DNA of 64,000 nt from Microbacteriaceae bacterium PS02343. GTDB taxonomy: Bacteria; Actinomycetota; Actinomycetes; Actinomycetales; Microbacteriaceae. Shown in pieces: positions 24,103 through 35,048 of this stretch. The stretch is taken from assembly GCA_029959365.1 (NCBI GenBank), contig JASCOA010000002.1:33300-97299 (forward strand). Direction: 5' to 3'. Position 1 is the stretch's first letter, and each line of letters begins with the position of its first letter. A program made the position numbers and the translations under genes. The notes below the pieces were generated by a model, which worked only from the letters and a program-made list of their open reading frames with translations, ran no database searches and had not been told where the DNA came from.

Positions 24103-26588
24103 GAGAGTGCTTCCTTTCGACGGGCCGTAGGCCATCCTGCCGTGGATCCGGTGCCGGAATCGAGTCTCCGCAGGAACGAGGCCGGACTGAGGGCGTGCCG
24201 CAGCACCGCGCGGGCGCCGCCCTGACCCAGCACCTCGGAGCGCTCGGCGTCGAGCAGCGACCATGCGGCGTGCGCCTGCTCGGGCCCCGGCGGGTGCTCG
24301 CCGAAGACGGCGACGTCGACGGCCTGGGCGAGCTGCACGGCGCGGGGGCGGCCCAGCTCGGCGGCGATCTGCAGTCGGGTGCCGTCGCGGGGCACGGCGA
24401 TCCGCGCATCCGTGTAGGTGTCGATCAGCTCCTCCCAGGCGCCGACGATCGACACCTCGGGCGAGACGGCCGCGCGGCGGCCCCGCCGGCGCAGCAGCTT
24501 GCCGACGGCCAGCACGATCACCGGCAGCAGCACGAGCGCGACGACGGCGAGGACGAGCGCCACGAGGCGCAGGGCGGCGAAGGCCTGCGCGAGGCGGGCC
24601 TGCTCCTCCTGCTCGTCGGTCAGCGGCGCCGACTCGGCGTCCTCGCTGAGCGCCTCGGGCGGATCGATGGGGTCGCTCGACTCCTGCTGCGGCACGGTCG
24701 GGTTCTGCGGCAGCTCCTCGCCCTCGGCGATGACCGACGGCGGCATCGCGAACTGCGGGGTCGATGCCAGGGCCGCCCAGTCGCCGCTCGCGGAGCGCAC
24801 CTCGGCCCACGCCGTGACGTTCTCGCCCGTGCAGACGTCGGCGCAGGCGGGCACGCCCGCCGGGGCGGTCTCGCCGAGCCGCACGCCGATCGCCACCCGC
24901 GACTCGAAGCCGAGGTAGCGGGCCACCAGGGCCGCGGCCGTGGCGAACTGCTCGTCGTCGCCGGGCGCCGCGACGAGCGCCTCCGGCGGGGCGTCCTCGC
25001 CCGCGCGCTGCTGCTGGTCGCTCAAGCTGGCGAAGAGCTCCTCGGTGCGCGCGGCCGAGTGGCCGGAGTAGCTCGACTCGAAGGCGTAACCGGTCTGCTC
25101 GGTCAGTCGGGCCACCCAGGTGAGCGCCTGCGCGTCCTCGCTCACCGAGTGGGTCAGGTAGCCGCGCTCGACGAGCCGACCGACGAGCTCGACGACGTCG
25201 GCGGCGGTGCGTCCCACCTGCTGCTGCTCCACCCACGCGGCGAGGGCCGGGTGGGTCTCCGGGTCGACGAGCGACTCGCCGCCGCTGCCGGAGAGCTCGG
25301 CCGCGCCCGCACCCGCCGGCGCCCAGACGCTGTAGCGGTCGCCGGCGACCAGGCCGTCGCCGGCCGCATCCGTCACCGTCACGGCCGTAGCGCGGTCGGC
25401 GCTCACGTAGAAGGAGTCGGCGAGCAGCTCGGCGCGCGGACCGGCGAAGGCGGGCGAGGAGCGCAGGCCCTCCGGCACCGGGGTCCAGACGCCCTCGAGG
25501 CCGTCGCCGACCGTGATCTCGAGCTGCGCATCCGCCCCGTCCACCCTGCCGTTCGTCGGCAGGCGGTCGAAACGGCCCGCCGCGCCGTCGGCGGCGACAT
25601 GGAACTCGTGGCCGTCGTAATCGTCGAGCGTGGCCAGGCGCAGGCGGCCCACGGTCTCGGTGTCGCCGGAGACGGTGAAGAGCTCCGACTCGATGGCGTC
25701 GGCCGTGAACCACGAGCGGTAGGCGGCGAGCGGGCTAGCCTGCCGCTGCACGACGAGGCTCGGGTCGACCTGGTCGCGCCAGGCGGTTCGGTCGGCGAGG
25801 CCGGAGGCGGCGGGCGCGACGAGCAGGCCCGCTGCCAGCGCGATCACGACGATCGCCCCGCCGAGCACGTTGCGACGAGCCGCGGCGGCGAAGGACTCGC
25901 GGCGCTGCTGCACGGCGCCGGTGCGCGCGCGGGCGAGGCGCAGGGCGCGGGCCCGGTCGAGTCGGCCCCGGCCCACGAGCCAGACGATCGAGAGCAGCAG
26001 CAGGCCGAGGCCGACGGCGAGCTCGCGCGGCGCGGGAACGGGCACGGGGCCGAGCTGCAGCGGCTCGCTCGTAGCGCTCGCGCCGAAGACGGGGCCGAAG
26101 GCCGCCATGAGCACGGCGATGGGCGCCGCGACGGCGGCCGCCCGGCCACCGCGCACGATGAGCGCCGAGGCGATGACCGCACCGGCGTAGACCACGGCGA
26201 AGAAGGGCACCAGCACGGCCTGGTAGTCGCCCAGGGGCAGCTCGAGGGTGAGGATCTGCTTCCAGCCGACGACGAGCCCGACCACGGCGTCGCCGGCGCC
26301 GCCGAGCGCCGCCAGCGGCCCGGTCAGCGCACTCGGCACGGCCAGCCCGACCGCGGCCAGCAGGTAGAGCACGACGGCGACGATCGTGGTCTGCCACCAG
26401 CGCCAGCGCAGGTAGCGGCCGGCCAGGATCGCGCCCGGGCCGAGCACAGCGGCCGCGGCGCCCAGCAGGGCGAGGCGCTCGGTCTGGTAGATCGGCCAGG
26501 CGCCCACCGTCGCCAGCGCGACGACGAGCACGACGTAGACCAGACCCCACCACGCGGTGGAGTCGATGCGCACGGGCTCGCGCCTCAT
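24099..26588 (-). CDS. TgpA/DUF3488-type transglutaminase-like membrane protein lacking the catalytic triad
   Basis: An 829-residue protein with six or so N-terminal membrane helices (to about residue 265), a large extracytoplasmic region, another helix near residue 665 and a cytoplasmic tail. The transglutaminase core is recognisable as DDEQFATAAALVARYLGFESRVAIGV and ENVTAWAEV. In active homologues these read DCEQF and (A)HAW, and a later DPTP supplies Asp. Here Cys is D545, His is T592 and the Asp site reads STPQ, so it should be catalytically dead. Family context (MoxR, DUF58, FN3, kinase) suggests an envelope-assembly role. ATGA and GTGA overlaps couple it to both neighbours. Confidence 0.88.
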   Translation of the reverse strand: MRREPVRIDSTAWWGLVYVVLVVALATVGAWPIYQTERLALLGAAAAVLGPGAILAGRYLRWRWWQTTIVAVVLYLLAAVGLAVPSALTGPLAALGGAGDAVVGLVVGWKQILTLELPLGDYQAVLVPFFAVVYAGAVIASALIVRGGRAAAVAAPIAVLMAAFGPVFGASATSEPLQLGPVPVPAPRELAVGLGLLLLSIVWLVGRGRLDRARALRLARARTGAVQQRRESFAAAARRNVLGGAIVVIALAAGLLVAPAASGLADRTAWRDQVDPSLVVQRQASPLAAYRSWFTADAIESELFTVSGDTETVGRLRLATLDDYDGHEFHVAADGAAGRFDRLPTNGRVDGADAQLEITVGDGLEGVWTPVPEGLRSSPAFAGPRAELLADSFYVSADRATAVTVTDAAGDGLVAGDRYSVWAPAGAGAAELSGSGGESLVDPETHPALAAWVEQQQVGRTAADVVELVGRLVERGYLTHSVSEDAQALTWVARLTEQTGYAFESSYSGHSAARTEELFASLSDQQQRAGEDAPPEALVAAPGDDEQFATAAALVARYLGFESRVAIGVRLGETAPAGVPACADVCTGENVTAWAEVRSASGDWAALASTPQFAMPPSVIAEGEELPQNPTVPQQESSDPIDPPEALSEDAESAPLTDEQEEQARLAQAFAALRLVALVLAVVALVLLPVIVLAVGKLLRRRGRRAAVSPEVSIVGAWEELIDTYTDARIAVPRDGTRLQIAAELGRPRAVQLAQAVDVAVFGEHPPGPEQAHAAWSLLDAERSEVLGQGGARAVLRHALSPASFLRRLDSGTGSTAGWPTARRKEALS

Positions 26589-27954
26589 CGACCGGCGCCC
26601 CGAGCGAGCATGCGGGTGAGGTCGTGCAGCGCGCCGATGGTCAGCACGCTCAGCTCGGGGGTGGTGCGCAGGGTCGGCTCGGCGCCCGGCACGCAGCGCA
26701 CGGCGACGACGGCGACGTCGGGCGGGAAGGAGATGGCGATCTGGCGCAGGCGCGGCAGCGGCAGCAGCGATCCGGTCACCACGAGCGCGATCGAGAGCTC
26801 GGGGTAGGTCTGCACGGTGAGCTTGGCGACGTCGCCGAGCGGCATCGCCGTGGGCGAGCCCTCGACGCCGCTCATCGCATCCAGCAGCCCCTTCGCGGTG
26901 AGCGTCGGCAGGGTGCGGATGGCCTTCACCGAGTCCTTCTCGTACTCCGAGATCTCGGCGCTCATCGACACCAGCACGTCGCGGCCGTCGCGCACGCCCT
27001 GCGCGGCGAGGCTCGCGCTCGCGCTCACCGCCATCTCGAACTCGTCCTCGGTGGCGTGCTCGTCGTCGTGGCGCAGCCCCAGCAGCACGGCGATGCGCGA
27101 GCGGCGCGACTCCTCGTACTGGCGCACCATCAGCTGCCCGGTCTTCGCCGTCGACTTCCAGTGGATGTGCCGTTGCGAGTCGCCGGGCGCGTACGAGCGG
27201 ATGGCGTGGAACGACAGGTCGGCGTCGACGATGTCGCTGGTGGGCTGGCCCTCGAGGTCGCGGATGAGGCCCTGGCTCGTCGAGGGCACCGGCACCGTGA
27301 CCGGGTGCACGAAGATCTGCTGCTCCTCGGGCCAGGTGATCTCGCGCCGCAGGAAGCCGACCGGGTCGCCGCGGCCGATCGTGAGGGGACCGACCGTGAT
27401 CACGCCGCGGCGGTGCGCCGCGATCGCGAGCGGTTCGCGGTGCTGGCCGCCCGCGCGCAGCAGGGGCACGTGCGCCTCGACCAGCCCTTCGCCGACGGGC
27501 ACGTCGACGACGCCGGGCAGGGCGACCCGACGGGCGCGGTTGACGATGTCGATGCGGCCGGCCACCTCCGACCCGGCGACGACGCGGTCGCGCTCGAGGT
27601 GCAGGCTGACGCCGTAGTCGTGGCCGCCGATGAGGAAGGGCGCGCTCGCGAGCAGCAGCAGCGCCGCGACGAGGGCCACCGACCAGGCCTCGACCCAGCC
27701 GAGGGTGGCGCCGAGCACGATGCCGACCAGCAGCAGGCCCGCCAGCAGCCAGCCCGCGGGCATGACCGTGTCGCGCAGGAAGCGGCCGGTGCGCCGCGCC
27801 ACGCGGGCGCCGCGACGGGCCGCGCGCCGGCTCCAGGCCACACCGCTGCCGACCACGCCGCTGCGGGTGGTCGTGTACCGCGTGACGGTCACCGCACGCG
27901 TGTGCGTGCGGGTGCTCGTCGCGGTGCGGTGGGTCCTGGAGTCGGTCTCGTCGT

Positions 27955-27958
<4 letters not shown>
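26585..27958 (-). CDS. DUF58 domain-containing membrane protein
   Basis: A 457-residue protein. A Thr/Arg-rich cytoplasmic N-terminus is followed by two membrane helices (about residues 66-110), a beta-rich domain and the DUF58 core with SYAPGDSQRHIHWKSTAKTG and VRQYEESRRSRIAVLL, a von Willebrand A-like fold. DUF58 proteins are regular partners of MoxR ATPases, whose activity is thought to remodel or load them. The start overlaps the MoxR stop as ATGA. Confidence 0.93.
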
Positions 27959-28920
<962 letters not shown>

Positions 28921-28961
28921 GCGGGGTGTCCTTTCGGGGACGGATGCTGGTGCTGGGCTGG

Positions 28962-31900
28962 TCAGGGGGTCGCCGGGGCGGATGGGGACGGGGACGGCTG
29001 CTCGGTCGGCGGTTCGGTCGGCGGCTCGTACGGCCGGGTGAACTGCACGGGCTCGAGGCCGGCGTAGTCGCCGAGCCATTGGGCCGTGTAGATCACGCTG
29101 CTGCCCGAGACCTGCGCGGTCACGGAGATCCGCGGGTTGCCGCTGATGCTGGCGTTGTTGAGCTGGATGCGGTCGTACTGGTAATCGACCGGCCCCCCGA
29201 ACGTCCCCGTCGGAACGGCGTCCTGCGGGAACACGAGCTGCATCGGCGCCGGGGCGCTGCCCGGGGCCGGCTCGATGCTGGCCGGCGTTCCGCAGCTCGA
29301 CTCGAATCCGAGGAAGGTCAGGCACTGCTCCGTCGTGATGGAGCCGTACTCGCGCCCGAACGGGATCCCGAAGTCCTGCGTCCGATTGCCGCCGTCGAAC
29401 CGGTAGAAGACGCGGAAGTTGTTCTCGGCGGTGGGGTTCGGGGTCGACGCGAGCCGGTACTCGAACACATTGGCCGCGGTGCCGCCGGCTCGGGTGCTGC
29501 TGACGCTGTACTCGAGATCGCCGGCCGGTGCCTCCGCGCCGCCTCCCCAGGTGACGACCGTGCGCGTGGGCCCCTGCACCGCTCCGTAGCCGTTCGACGC
29601 GCACGCCATGACGTTGTAGACGGCGTTGCGATCGAGGCCCGACACGGTCGCGACCTGGTTCGGCGCGACCTCGCCGGAGGCCTGCCCGCCGCTGATGCTG
29701 ATCCGGCCGCCCGACATGCCGCAGCTCGGCGTCTGCCCGTTCCGCCAGACCACGATCCGCTGCGTGCTGGGCAGCGCGGACGAGTTCGTGTTGAGCGAAG
29801 CCGATGCGATCGAGATCGACTCGCCGGTCGAGGTCGGTTCCGACACCGAGTTGTACGAGGGAGCACCTGCCGCGGCGACGTCGCGCTGCGTCGGACCGCC
29901 GTTGCGCGACCCGGCCGTCGGCGGTTCGAACTGGCTGATCGGCACGACGGAGACCTGCCGCACCCCCGGGCTCACGTCGAGCTGGAACCTCGTCGTATCG
30001 CCGGAGCGCGGCTGCGTCGAGACGCGGCGGCCGTCGACGGACACCTCGTAGCTGGTGGCGTCCTGCGCGGCGCTCACCGTCACCTCGACCACCGCGTTGC
30101 CCTGGGTGGTGCGACCCTGCGCGTAGACCGGCTCGACCGACAGCGACCGCACCGACGGTGCCGCGTAGGCGTTCGTCGACACCGCGGAGCTGTCGAGCGA
30201 CTCCCCCACGCTGTTGACGGCGCGGGCCGTGTACTGGTGCCGCTCGCCGTTGACGAGCCCGCCGATCGTGCACCGGTACTCGCCGCCGGTGGGCGAGCAG
30301 CTCTGGTTGCCGACGCGGTTGCCGTTCTCGTAGATCACGACGCCGTTGAGCGACGGATGCGCGAGCGCAGCCTCGCCGAGCGTCACGGCCAGGGTCACGC
30401 TGTCGCCGCCGTAGTCGACCGTGCGCACCGACGACGGCCGCTGCGGGTAGCCCAGCACGTCGATCGTCAGCTGCCCGGTGCCGGTGCGGTTCTGCGCATC
30501 CTGCACGGTGAACGGCACGACGCACTCGCCGCCGGCGGGGCGCTCGCCGGCCGGCCAGGTCGCGGTCACCTGCGAGGGGCTCGTGCCCGTGACCGTGGCG
30601 ACGGCGCAGCGCACCGAGCCGTTGCCGACCTGCGCGAGGCGCAGGCCCGAGCCGCTGTTGCCGGCGAAGGGGTCGTACTCGCCGCCCACGCCCGTGACGG
30701 TGATCGAGCAGCTCGGGCCCTGGCTCACGGTGCAGCTCTGGCGGAGGGTGGCGCCGTCCGGGGCGTCCGGCGCGGCGGCGCCGACGGTCAGCCGCACGGC
30801 GGCGCTGAGCCCGCCGAAGCCCGACACGCTGACGGTGGCGTCCTGGCGGGTGCCGGGCACCGCATCCGCTCGCGCGTCGATCGTCAGCGTCGTGCCCTGC
30901 TGCACGATCTCGAAGGCGCCGCCCGGGGCGGCCACCCGGTAGTCGAGCTGACCGAGGTCGCCCTCGCGGCCGCCCTCCCAGCTGGTCATACCCTCGTAGA
31001 GGTCGATGGAGGCGCTCTCGCCGGGCGGCACCGTGAGGCTGACCGCCTGCAGCACCGCCTGCGGGTCCTTGGGCACGATCACGATCGGCACGGGCACGAT
31101 CGTCCACGACGCCTGGCCCTCGAGCCGCACGGGCACGGCGCAGGTGTCGCTCCAGGGGGCCTCGCGGCCCGAGTCGTAGCGGATGCCCTCCGCGCCGCTC
31201 ACGGTGCAGCTCGCCTGGGAGCGCTGCACCGACAGGCTCTCGGTGTTGCGCACCTCGAGGTCGTCGCGGTCGTCGACGTCGAGGAACTCGCGGATGTCGA
31301 CGTCCACCGCCTGCTCCTCGTTCACGGTCACCGCGGCGACGCCGGTGCGCAGCTGCACCCGCATGTCGTCGAAGGCCGGGATGCGCAGGAAGCCGTAGGC
31401 GACGATCTCCTCGCCGGCCGCATCCGCTCCGGTGAGCGAGAAGGGCACGAGGTCGCCGCCCTCGCGCAGGGCGCCGCTGATGCGCTGGCCGCTGACGGTG
31501 TAGCGCGAGGCGTTCGGCCCCCAGAGCTCCAGCTCGAGCGACGCCGCCGAGCCGGAGGCCCACTGCACCTTGCCGGCCACCACGTCGATGCCGGTGGCGA
31601 GCTCGTGGCGGTTGCGGGCGGTGAGCACCGTGTCGGTGACGGTCGGCCGGTCGCTGGCGGCCTCGCTCGTGACCGAGACCACCAGGTAGCCCTCGGAGGT
31701 GCTGCCCGACTCGGTGGAGCGCACCGTGTAGACGTAGGAGTGCACGCCGAGCCGGTCGCCGCCGAGCAGCGAGACGACACCGTCCTCCAAGGAGGTGCCG
31801 GCCTGGTCGACGAGCCCCTCCAGTCGAGCGAACTCGGGGTTCGAACCGGTGCGCGGGGCGTTCGGCACGACGCTGACCAGCTCGAGCGCGCCGAGCTCGG

Positions 31901-34900
31901 GGTCGCGGTCGTTGAGCAGCGGTCGGACCGTCACCGGCTCGCCGCTGCCGACCTGCACGCGCACGTAGTCGCTGTAGGTGACGGGCGCGGTGTCGACGAG
32001 GGATGCGTCGATGACACCCACGCGCACGGTGCCCACGGCCTGCTCGCCCTGCGCGTCGCGCACCGTGTACTCGAAGCGCACCTGCCCGCCGGCGACGCCC
32101 GCGGCGGGGGCGCTGTAGACGATGCTCGCGCCGTCGGCCGAGATCGACGCGACGCCGGAGCCCGCGGCCGGCTGCGAGACGCCGGCCAGCACGACGGCGT
32201 CGCCGTCCGGGTCGACGATGCTCCGCAGCGCCGCGATGGAGGTGCTCTTGCCGCTCAGCACTCGTCCCTCGAGCACCGGCGGCTGCGGGGCGCGGTTGAC
32301 GCCCTCCTCGAGCACCGTGACGGTGATCGTCGCGGAATCGAGGCGCTGCGGCTCGTTCTCGAGGTGCACCGAGTAGCGCAGCGTGTAGACGCCGGGCTGC
32401 TCGGGCGCCAGGTAGCGCACCGTCGAGTTCGAGACGAAGCGCAGCTCGCCCTGCCCCTCGGCGCCGCCGCTCAGGTCGGGATGCACGAGCATCCGCTCCC
32501 CGAAGGGGCTCACGTCGTTGGCGGTGACCGGGATGTCGATCTGCTGGCCGACCCGCACCGTGGCGGTGTCGGGCACGGCGACCGGGCCGACGCCGGAGGA
32601 CGGCGAGACGAGGAACACGGTGACCGAGCCCAGCACGGTCGTACCGGCGCCGTCGGTGATGCTCACCCGGGCGGTGCCGATCGTGCCGGGCAGCCCGTCG
32701 GCGGTCGTGCCGGAGAGGCGGATGCGCGCCTGGCCCACCGAGTCCACCGACAGGTTCGGGTCGGCCGTCGTGACATCGGCGACCATCAGCACTCGGTCGG
32801 AGGCGTTCTGCACCGACGAGATCACGTCGATCGTCGTGTCCTCGTTCGGCCGTACGAAAGCGGTGAGCGGGCGCAGCGTGGGCGCGGCCGCCTGGTCCGT
32901 GACGGTGACGCGCACGACGCCGGACTGGTCCTCGAGGCTCACCGTGTCCTGCACCGTGTAGTTGACGAGGTACTGGCCGGCCGCGGAGGCGTTCAGCTCC
33001 ACGGCGCCGGAGGCCGTGTTCGCGGTCACGCCGAGGCCGCCCTCGACGGCAGCGGAGGCGACGACCGCGTCGCTGAGGCGCAGCGAGCCGGAACCGCCGG
33101 TCACGAGCTCGGCGGCGGGCACCTGCTCGCGCCCGCCGACGGTCATCGACAGCGCGACGCCCGGCGCCTCGAGCGCGGGGCTGCCCGTGATCGTCACCTC
33201 CAGCTCGCGGGTCGTGCTGGCCCCGCGCGAGTCGGTGACCACGATCTCGAGCCGTACGACGCCGCCGCCCGCGTTGGGGTCCTGGTGGCGCAGCACCAGG
33301 GCGCCGTCGGCGGTGACGATCGCGGTGACGGGGTCGGCCGCATCGGCCTTCACGACCTCGCTGACGACGAAGGGGTCGCCCTCGGCGTCGATCCAGCCGT
33401 CGAGCACGGGCACCCGCAGCGTGCCGCCCGGCGCGAGCTGCGGGGTCGGCCAGCGCTGGGTGCAGCCCTCGACCGCGCACCACTCGGGCGCGGAGTTCTG
33501 GTCGTCGGGCACCACGTTCAGGGTCACCTGCGCCGGCTCGGAGAGCGCGCTGCCGTCGGTCACCTGGTAGCTGAAGCTCGCGGAGCCCTCACCTGCGGCC
33601 ACTTGCACGACGCCGACCTGGTCGTTGTCGGTGAGGCCGAGCGAGCCGAAGCCGGGGTCGCTGAGACCGCCGGCGAGAGACTCGGGCGCGATCGTGAGCA
33701 CGTCGCGGGCGTTCGGGTCGTGGTCGTTGAGCAGCACCGGCAGCGAGACGATGGCGCCGGCGCGCACACCGAAGCCGTCGGGCTCGGCGACCGGCGGCTC
33801 CTGCTCGGCCACGTCGTCGACCTGCACCGTGCCCTGGTCCTCCTGTGTCTCATCCGCGAGCGACCACTGCTCGATCGGGATGAGGCGGCCTTCCGGCACG
33901 GTCCAGAGCAGGCCCGTCGCGGTCTCGTTGAGCACGACGCGATCGCCGTTCGTGCGCAGCCGCGGGGCGAGCTGACGGTCCTCGGTCTCGCTCGCGAGGC
34001 CCTCGAGCGCGAGGGGCTCGTCGGCGCCGGTGCTCCAGAGCGAGCCGCCGTCGGCCGTCAGCCAGGCGGCGTGCTCGACGCCGGCGACCAGCACGGGGGC
34101 CGCGGGGGTGCCCGCCGCCTCGACGACCGTGGTCGGCTGGCCGGTGGTCAGGCCGACGGCGAGCAGCCGCTCCGCGTCGGCCAGCAGCACGCGCTGCGCG
34201 GCCGAGGAGGACTGCTGCAGCTGCGCGGACTCGGCGAGCCCGGTCTCGACGGGCTCGCGGCCCTCGATCCAGAGGTCTCCGGTCGCGGGGGCGCTCAGCA
34301 CCCAGAGTCCGCCGAGCACGGCCAGCTGCACCGGTGCATCCGCTTCGGGGGCACCGTCGATGGTCGCGGGCTCGCCGAGGAACTCGCCGGTGGCGGCGTC
34401 GTAGCTGCGCACGGCGCCCTCGTCGGCGGAGTACACCGCGGCGAGGCCCTGGTCGTCGATCGCGAGCGCGGTCGCCAGGTAGGGGTCCTCGGGCACGACG
34501 GGCTCGCCGTCGTCGTCGGTCAGTGCGGCGAAGGGGTCGATGCGCACGGGCGCGGGCGCCGCCCCGTCGCCGGCGAGCGCACCGGCGTAGGCCTCGCCGT
34601 TCTCGGTGAGGTAGCCGACCCAGGCGCCGGAGGAGATGACCTCGTCGGTGCCGGCGGGGGTCGCCTCGCCGGCGGGCGTCGAGCTCTCGTCCTCCTCGGC
34701 GTCGGCGGCGTCCGCCGCGGACGGCTCCACGAGGTCGACCGGCGCGGCCGCGTCCACGGCCCACTGCCGTCGCATGCCCTCCGAGAGCACCACGCCGTCC
34801 GCGCCCGACTGCACGACGCCGCTCGGGTCGTCGACGCTGCGCACGGTGTCGATCTCGCCCAGCTCGGTGTTGACGCGGGCGTACTGGCCCGAGTCGCGGG

Positions 34901-35048
34901 TGACCCAGACGCCGGTCTCGAGGCGCGGGGCCTCCTGGGCGTCGTAGCCCTGCGAGACCGCGATGAGCGTGCCGAGCAGCGCGGTGGCCGCGACGGACGC
35001 GCCGGCCACCATCCAGCGCCGCTTGCGCGCTCCCGCGGTCGCCGCCAT
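28962..35048 (-). CDS. Giant cell-surface protein with propeller-like, Ig-like and FN3 domains
   Basis: A 2028-residue protein. A basic start and one membrane helix (about residues 12-32) make it a signal-anchored outside protein. Residues about 35-415 resemble a beta-propeller (repeated short strands such as AVYSADEGAVRSYDAATGEF). From about residue 420 to 1530 there are tandem Ig/cadherin-like domains marked by LLNDHDPNARD, TANDVSPFG, LLNDRDPELG and VDPDGDAVV. FN3-like modules follow from about 1535, then a final beta domain and a Pro-rich tail (TEPPTEQPSPSPSAP). The start overlaps the kinase stop as TGATG. It matches the 'FN3' member of the actinobacterial kinase-FN3-AAA-DUF58-transglutaminase cluster. 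It is probably an adhesin or a sensor for the kinase. Confidence 0.9.
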   Translation of the reverse strand: MAATAGARKRRWMVAGASVAATALLGTLIAVSQGYDAQEAPRLETGVWVTRDSGQYARVNTELGEIDTVRSVDDPSGVVQSGADGVVLSEGMRRQWAVDAAAPVDLVEPSAADAADAEEDESSTPAGEATPAGTDEVISSGAWVGYLTENGEAYAGALAGDGAAPAPVRIDPFAALTDDDGEPVVPEDPYLATALAIDDQGLAAVYSADEGAVRSYDAATGEFLGEPATIDGAPEADAPVQLAVLGGLWVLSAPATGDLWIEGREPVETGLAESAQLQQSSSAAQRVLLADAERLLAVGLTTGQPTTVVEAAGTPAAPVLVAGVEHAAWLTADGGSLWSTGADEPLALEGLASETEDRQLAPRLRTNGDRVVLNETATGLLWTVPEGRLIPIEQWSLADETQEDQGTVQVDDVAEQEPPVAEPDGFGVRAGAIVSLPVLLNDHDPNARDVLTIAPESLAGGLSDPGFGSLGLTDNDQVGVVQVAAGEGSASFSYQVTDGSALSEPAQVTLNVVPDDQNSAPEWCAVEGCTQRWPTPQLAPGGTLRVPVLDGWIDAEGDPFVVSEVVKADAADPVTAIVTADGALVLRHQDPNAGGGVVRLEIVVTDSRGASTTRELEVTITGSPALEAPGVALSMTVGGREQVPAAELVTGGSGSLRLSDAVVASAAVEGGLGVTANTASGAVELNASAAGQYLVNYTVQDTVSLEDQSGVVRVTVTDQAAAPTLRPLTAFVRPNEDTTIDVISSVQNASDRVLMVADVTTADPNLSVDSVGQARIRLSGTTADGLPGTIGTARVSITDGAGTTVLGSVTVFLVSPSSGVGPVAVPDTATVRVGQQIDIPVTANDVSPFGERMLVHPDLSGGAEGQGELRFVSNSTVRYLAPEQPGVYTLRYSVHLENEPQRLDSATITVTVLEEGVNRAPQPPVLEGRVLSGKSTSIAALRSIVDPDGDAVVLAGVSQPAAGSGVASISADGASIVYSAPAAGVAGGQVRFEYTVRDAQGEQAVGTVRVGVIDASLVDTAPVTYSDYVRVQVGSGEPVTVRPLLNDRDPELGALELVSVVPNAPRTGSNPEFARLEGLVDQAGTSLEDGVVSLLGGDRLGVHSYVYTVRSTESGSTSEGYLVVSVTSEAASDRPTVTDTVLTARNRHELATGIDVVAGKVQWASGSAASLELELWGPNASRYTVSGQRISGALREGGDLVPFSLTGADAAGEEIVAYGFLRIPAFDDMRVQLRTGVAAVTVNEEQAVDVDIREFLDVDDRDDLEVRNTESLSVQRSQASCTVSGAEGIRYDSGREAPWSDTCAVPVRLEGQASWTIVPVPIVIVPKDPQAVLQAVSLTVPPGESASIDLYEGMTSWEGGREGDLGQLDYRVAAPGGAFEIVQQGTTLTIDARADAVPGTRQDATVSVSGFGGLSAAVRLTVGAAAPDAPDGATLRQSCTVSQGPSCSITVTGVGGEYDPFAGNSGSGLRLAQVGNGSVRCAVATVTGTSPSQVTATWPAGERPAGGECVVPFTVQDAQNRTGTGQLTIDVLGYPQRPSSVRTVDYGGDSVTLAVTLGEAALAHPSLNGVVIYENGNRVGNQSCSPTGGEYRCTIGGLVNGERHQYTARAVNSVGESLDSSAVSTNAYAAPSVRSLSVEPVYAQGRTTQGNAVVEVTVSAAQDATSYEVSVDGRRVSTQPRSGDTTRFQLDVSPGVRQVSVVPISQFEPPTAGSRNGGPTQRDVAAAGAPSYNSVSEPTSTGESISIASASLNTNSSALPSTQRIVVWRNGQTPSCGMSGGRISISGGQASGEVAPNQVATVSGLDRNAVYNVMACASNGYGAVQGPTRTVVTWGGGAEAPAGDLEYSVSSTRAGGTAANVFEYRLASTPNPTAENNFRVFYRFDGGNRTQDFGIPFGREYGSITTEQCLTFLGFESSCGTPASIEPAPGSAPAPMQLVFPQDAVPTGTFGGPVDYQYDRIQLNNASISGNPRISVTAQVSGSSVIYTAQWLGDYAGLEPVQFTRPYEPPTEPPTEQPSPSPSAPATP

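Noticed and set aside
24410..25713. Frame continuing upstream of the FHA protein to 25713
   Set aside because: Arg/Ala-rich shadow of the transglutaminase-like gene. GTG 24102 has a good ribosome site and a coupling overlap.
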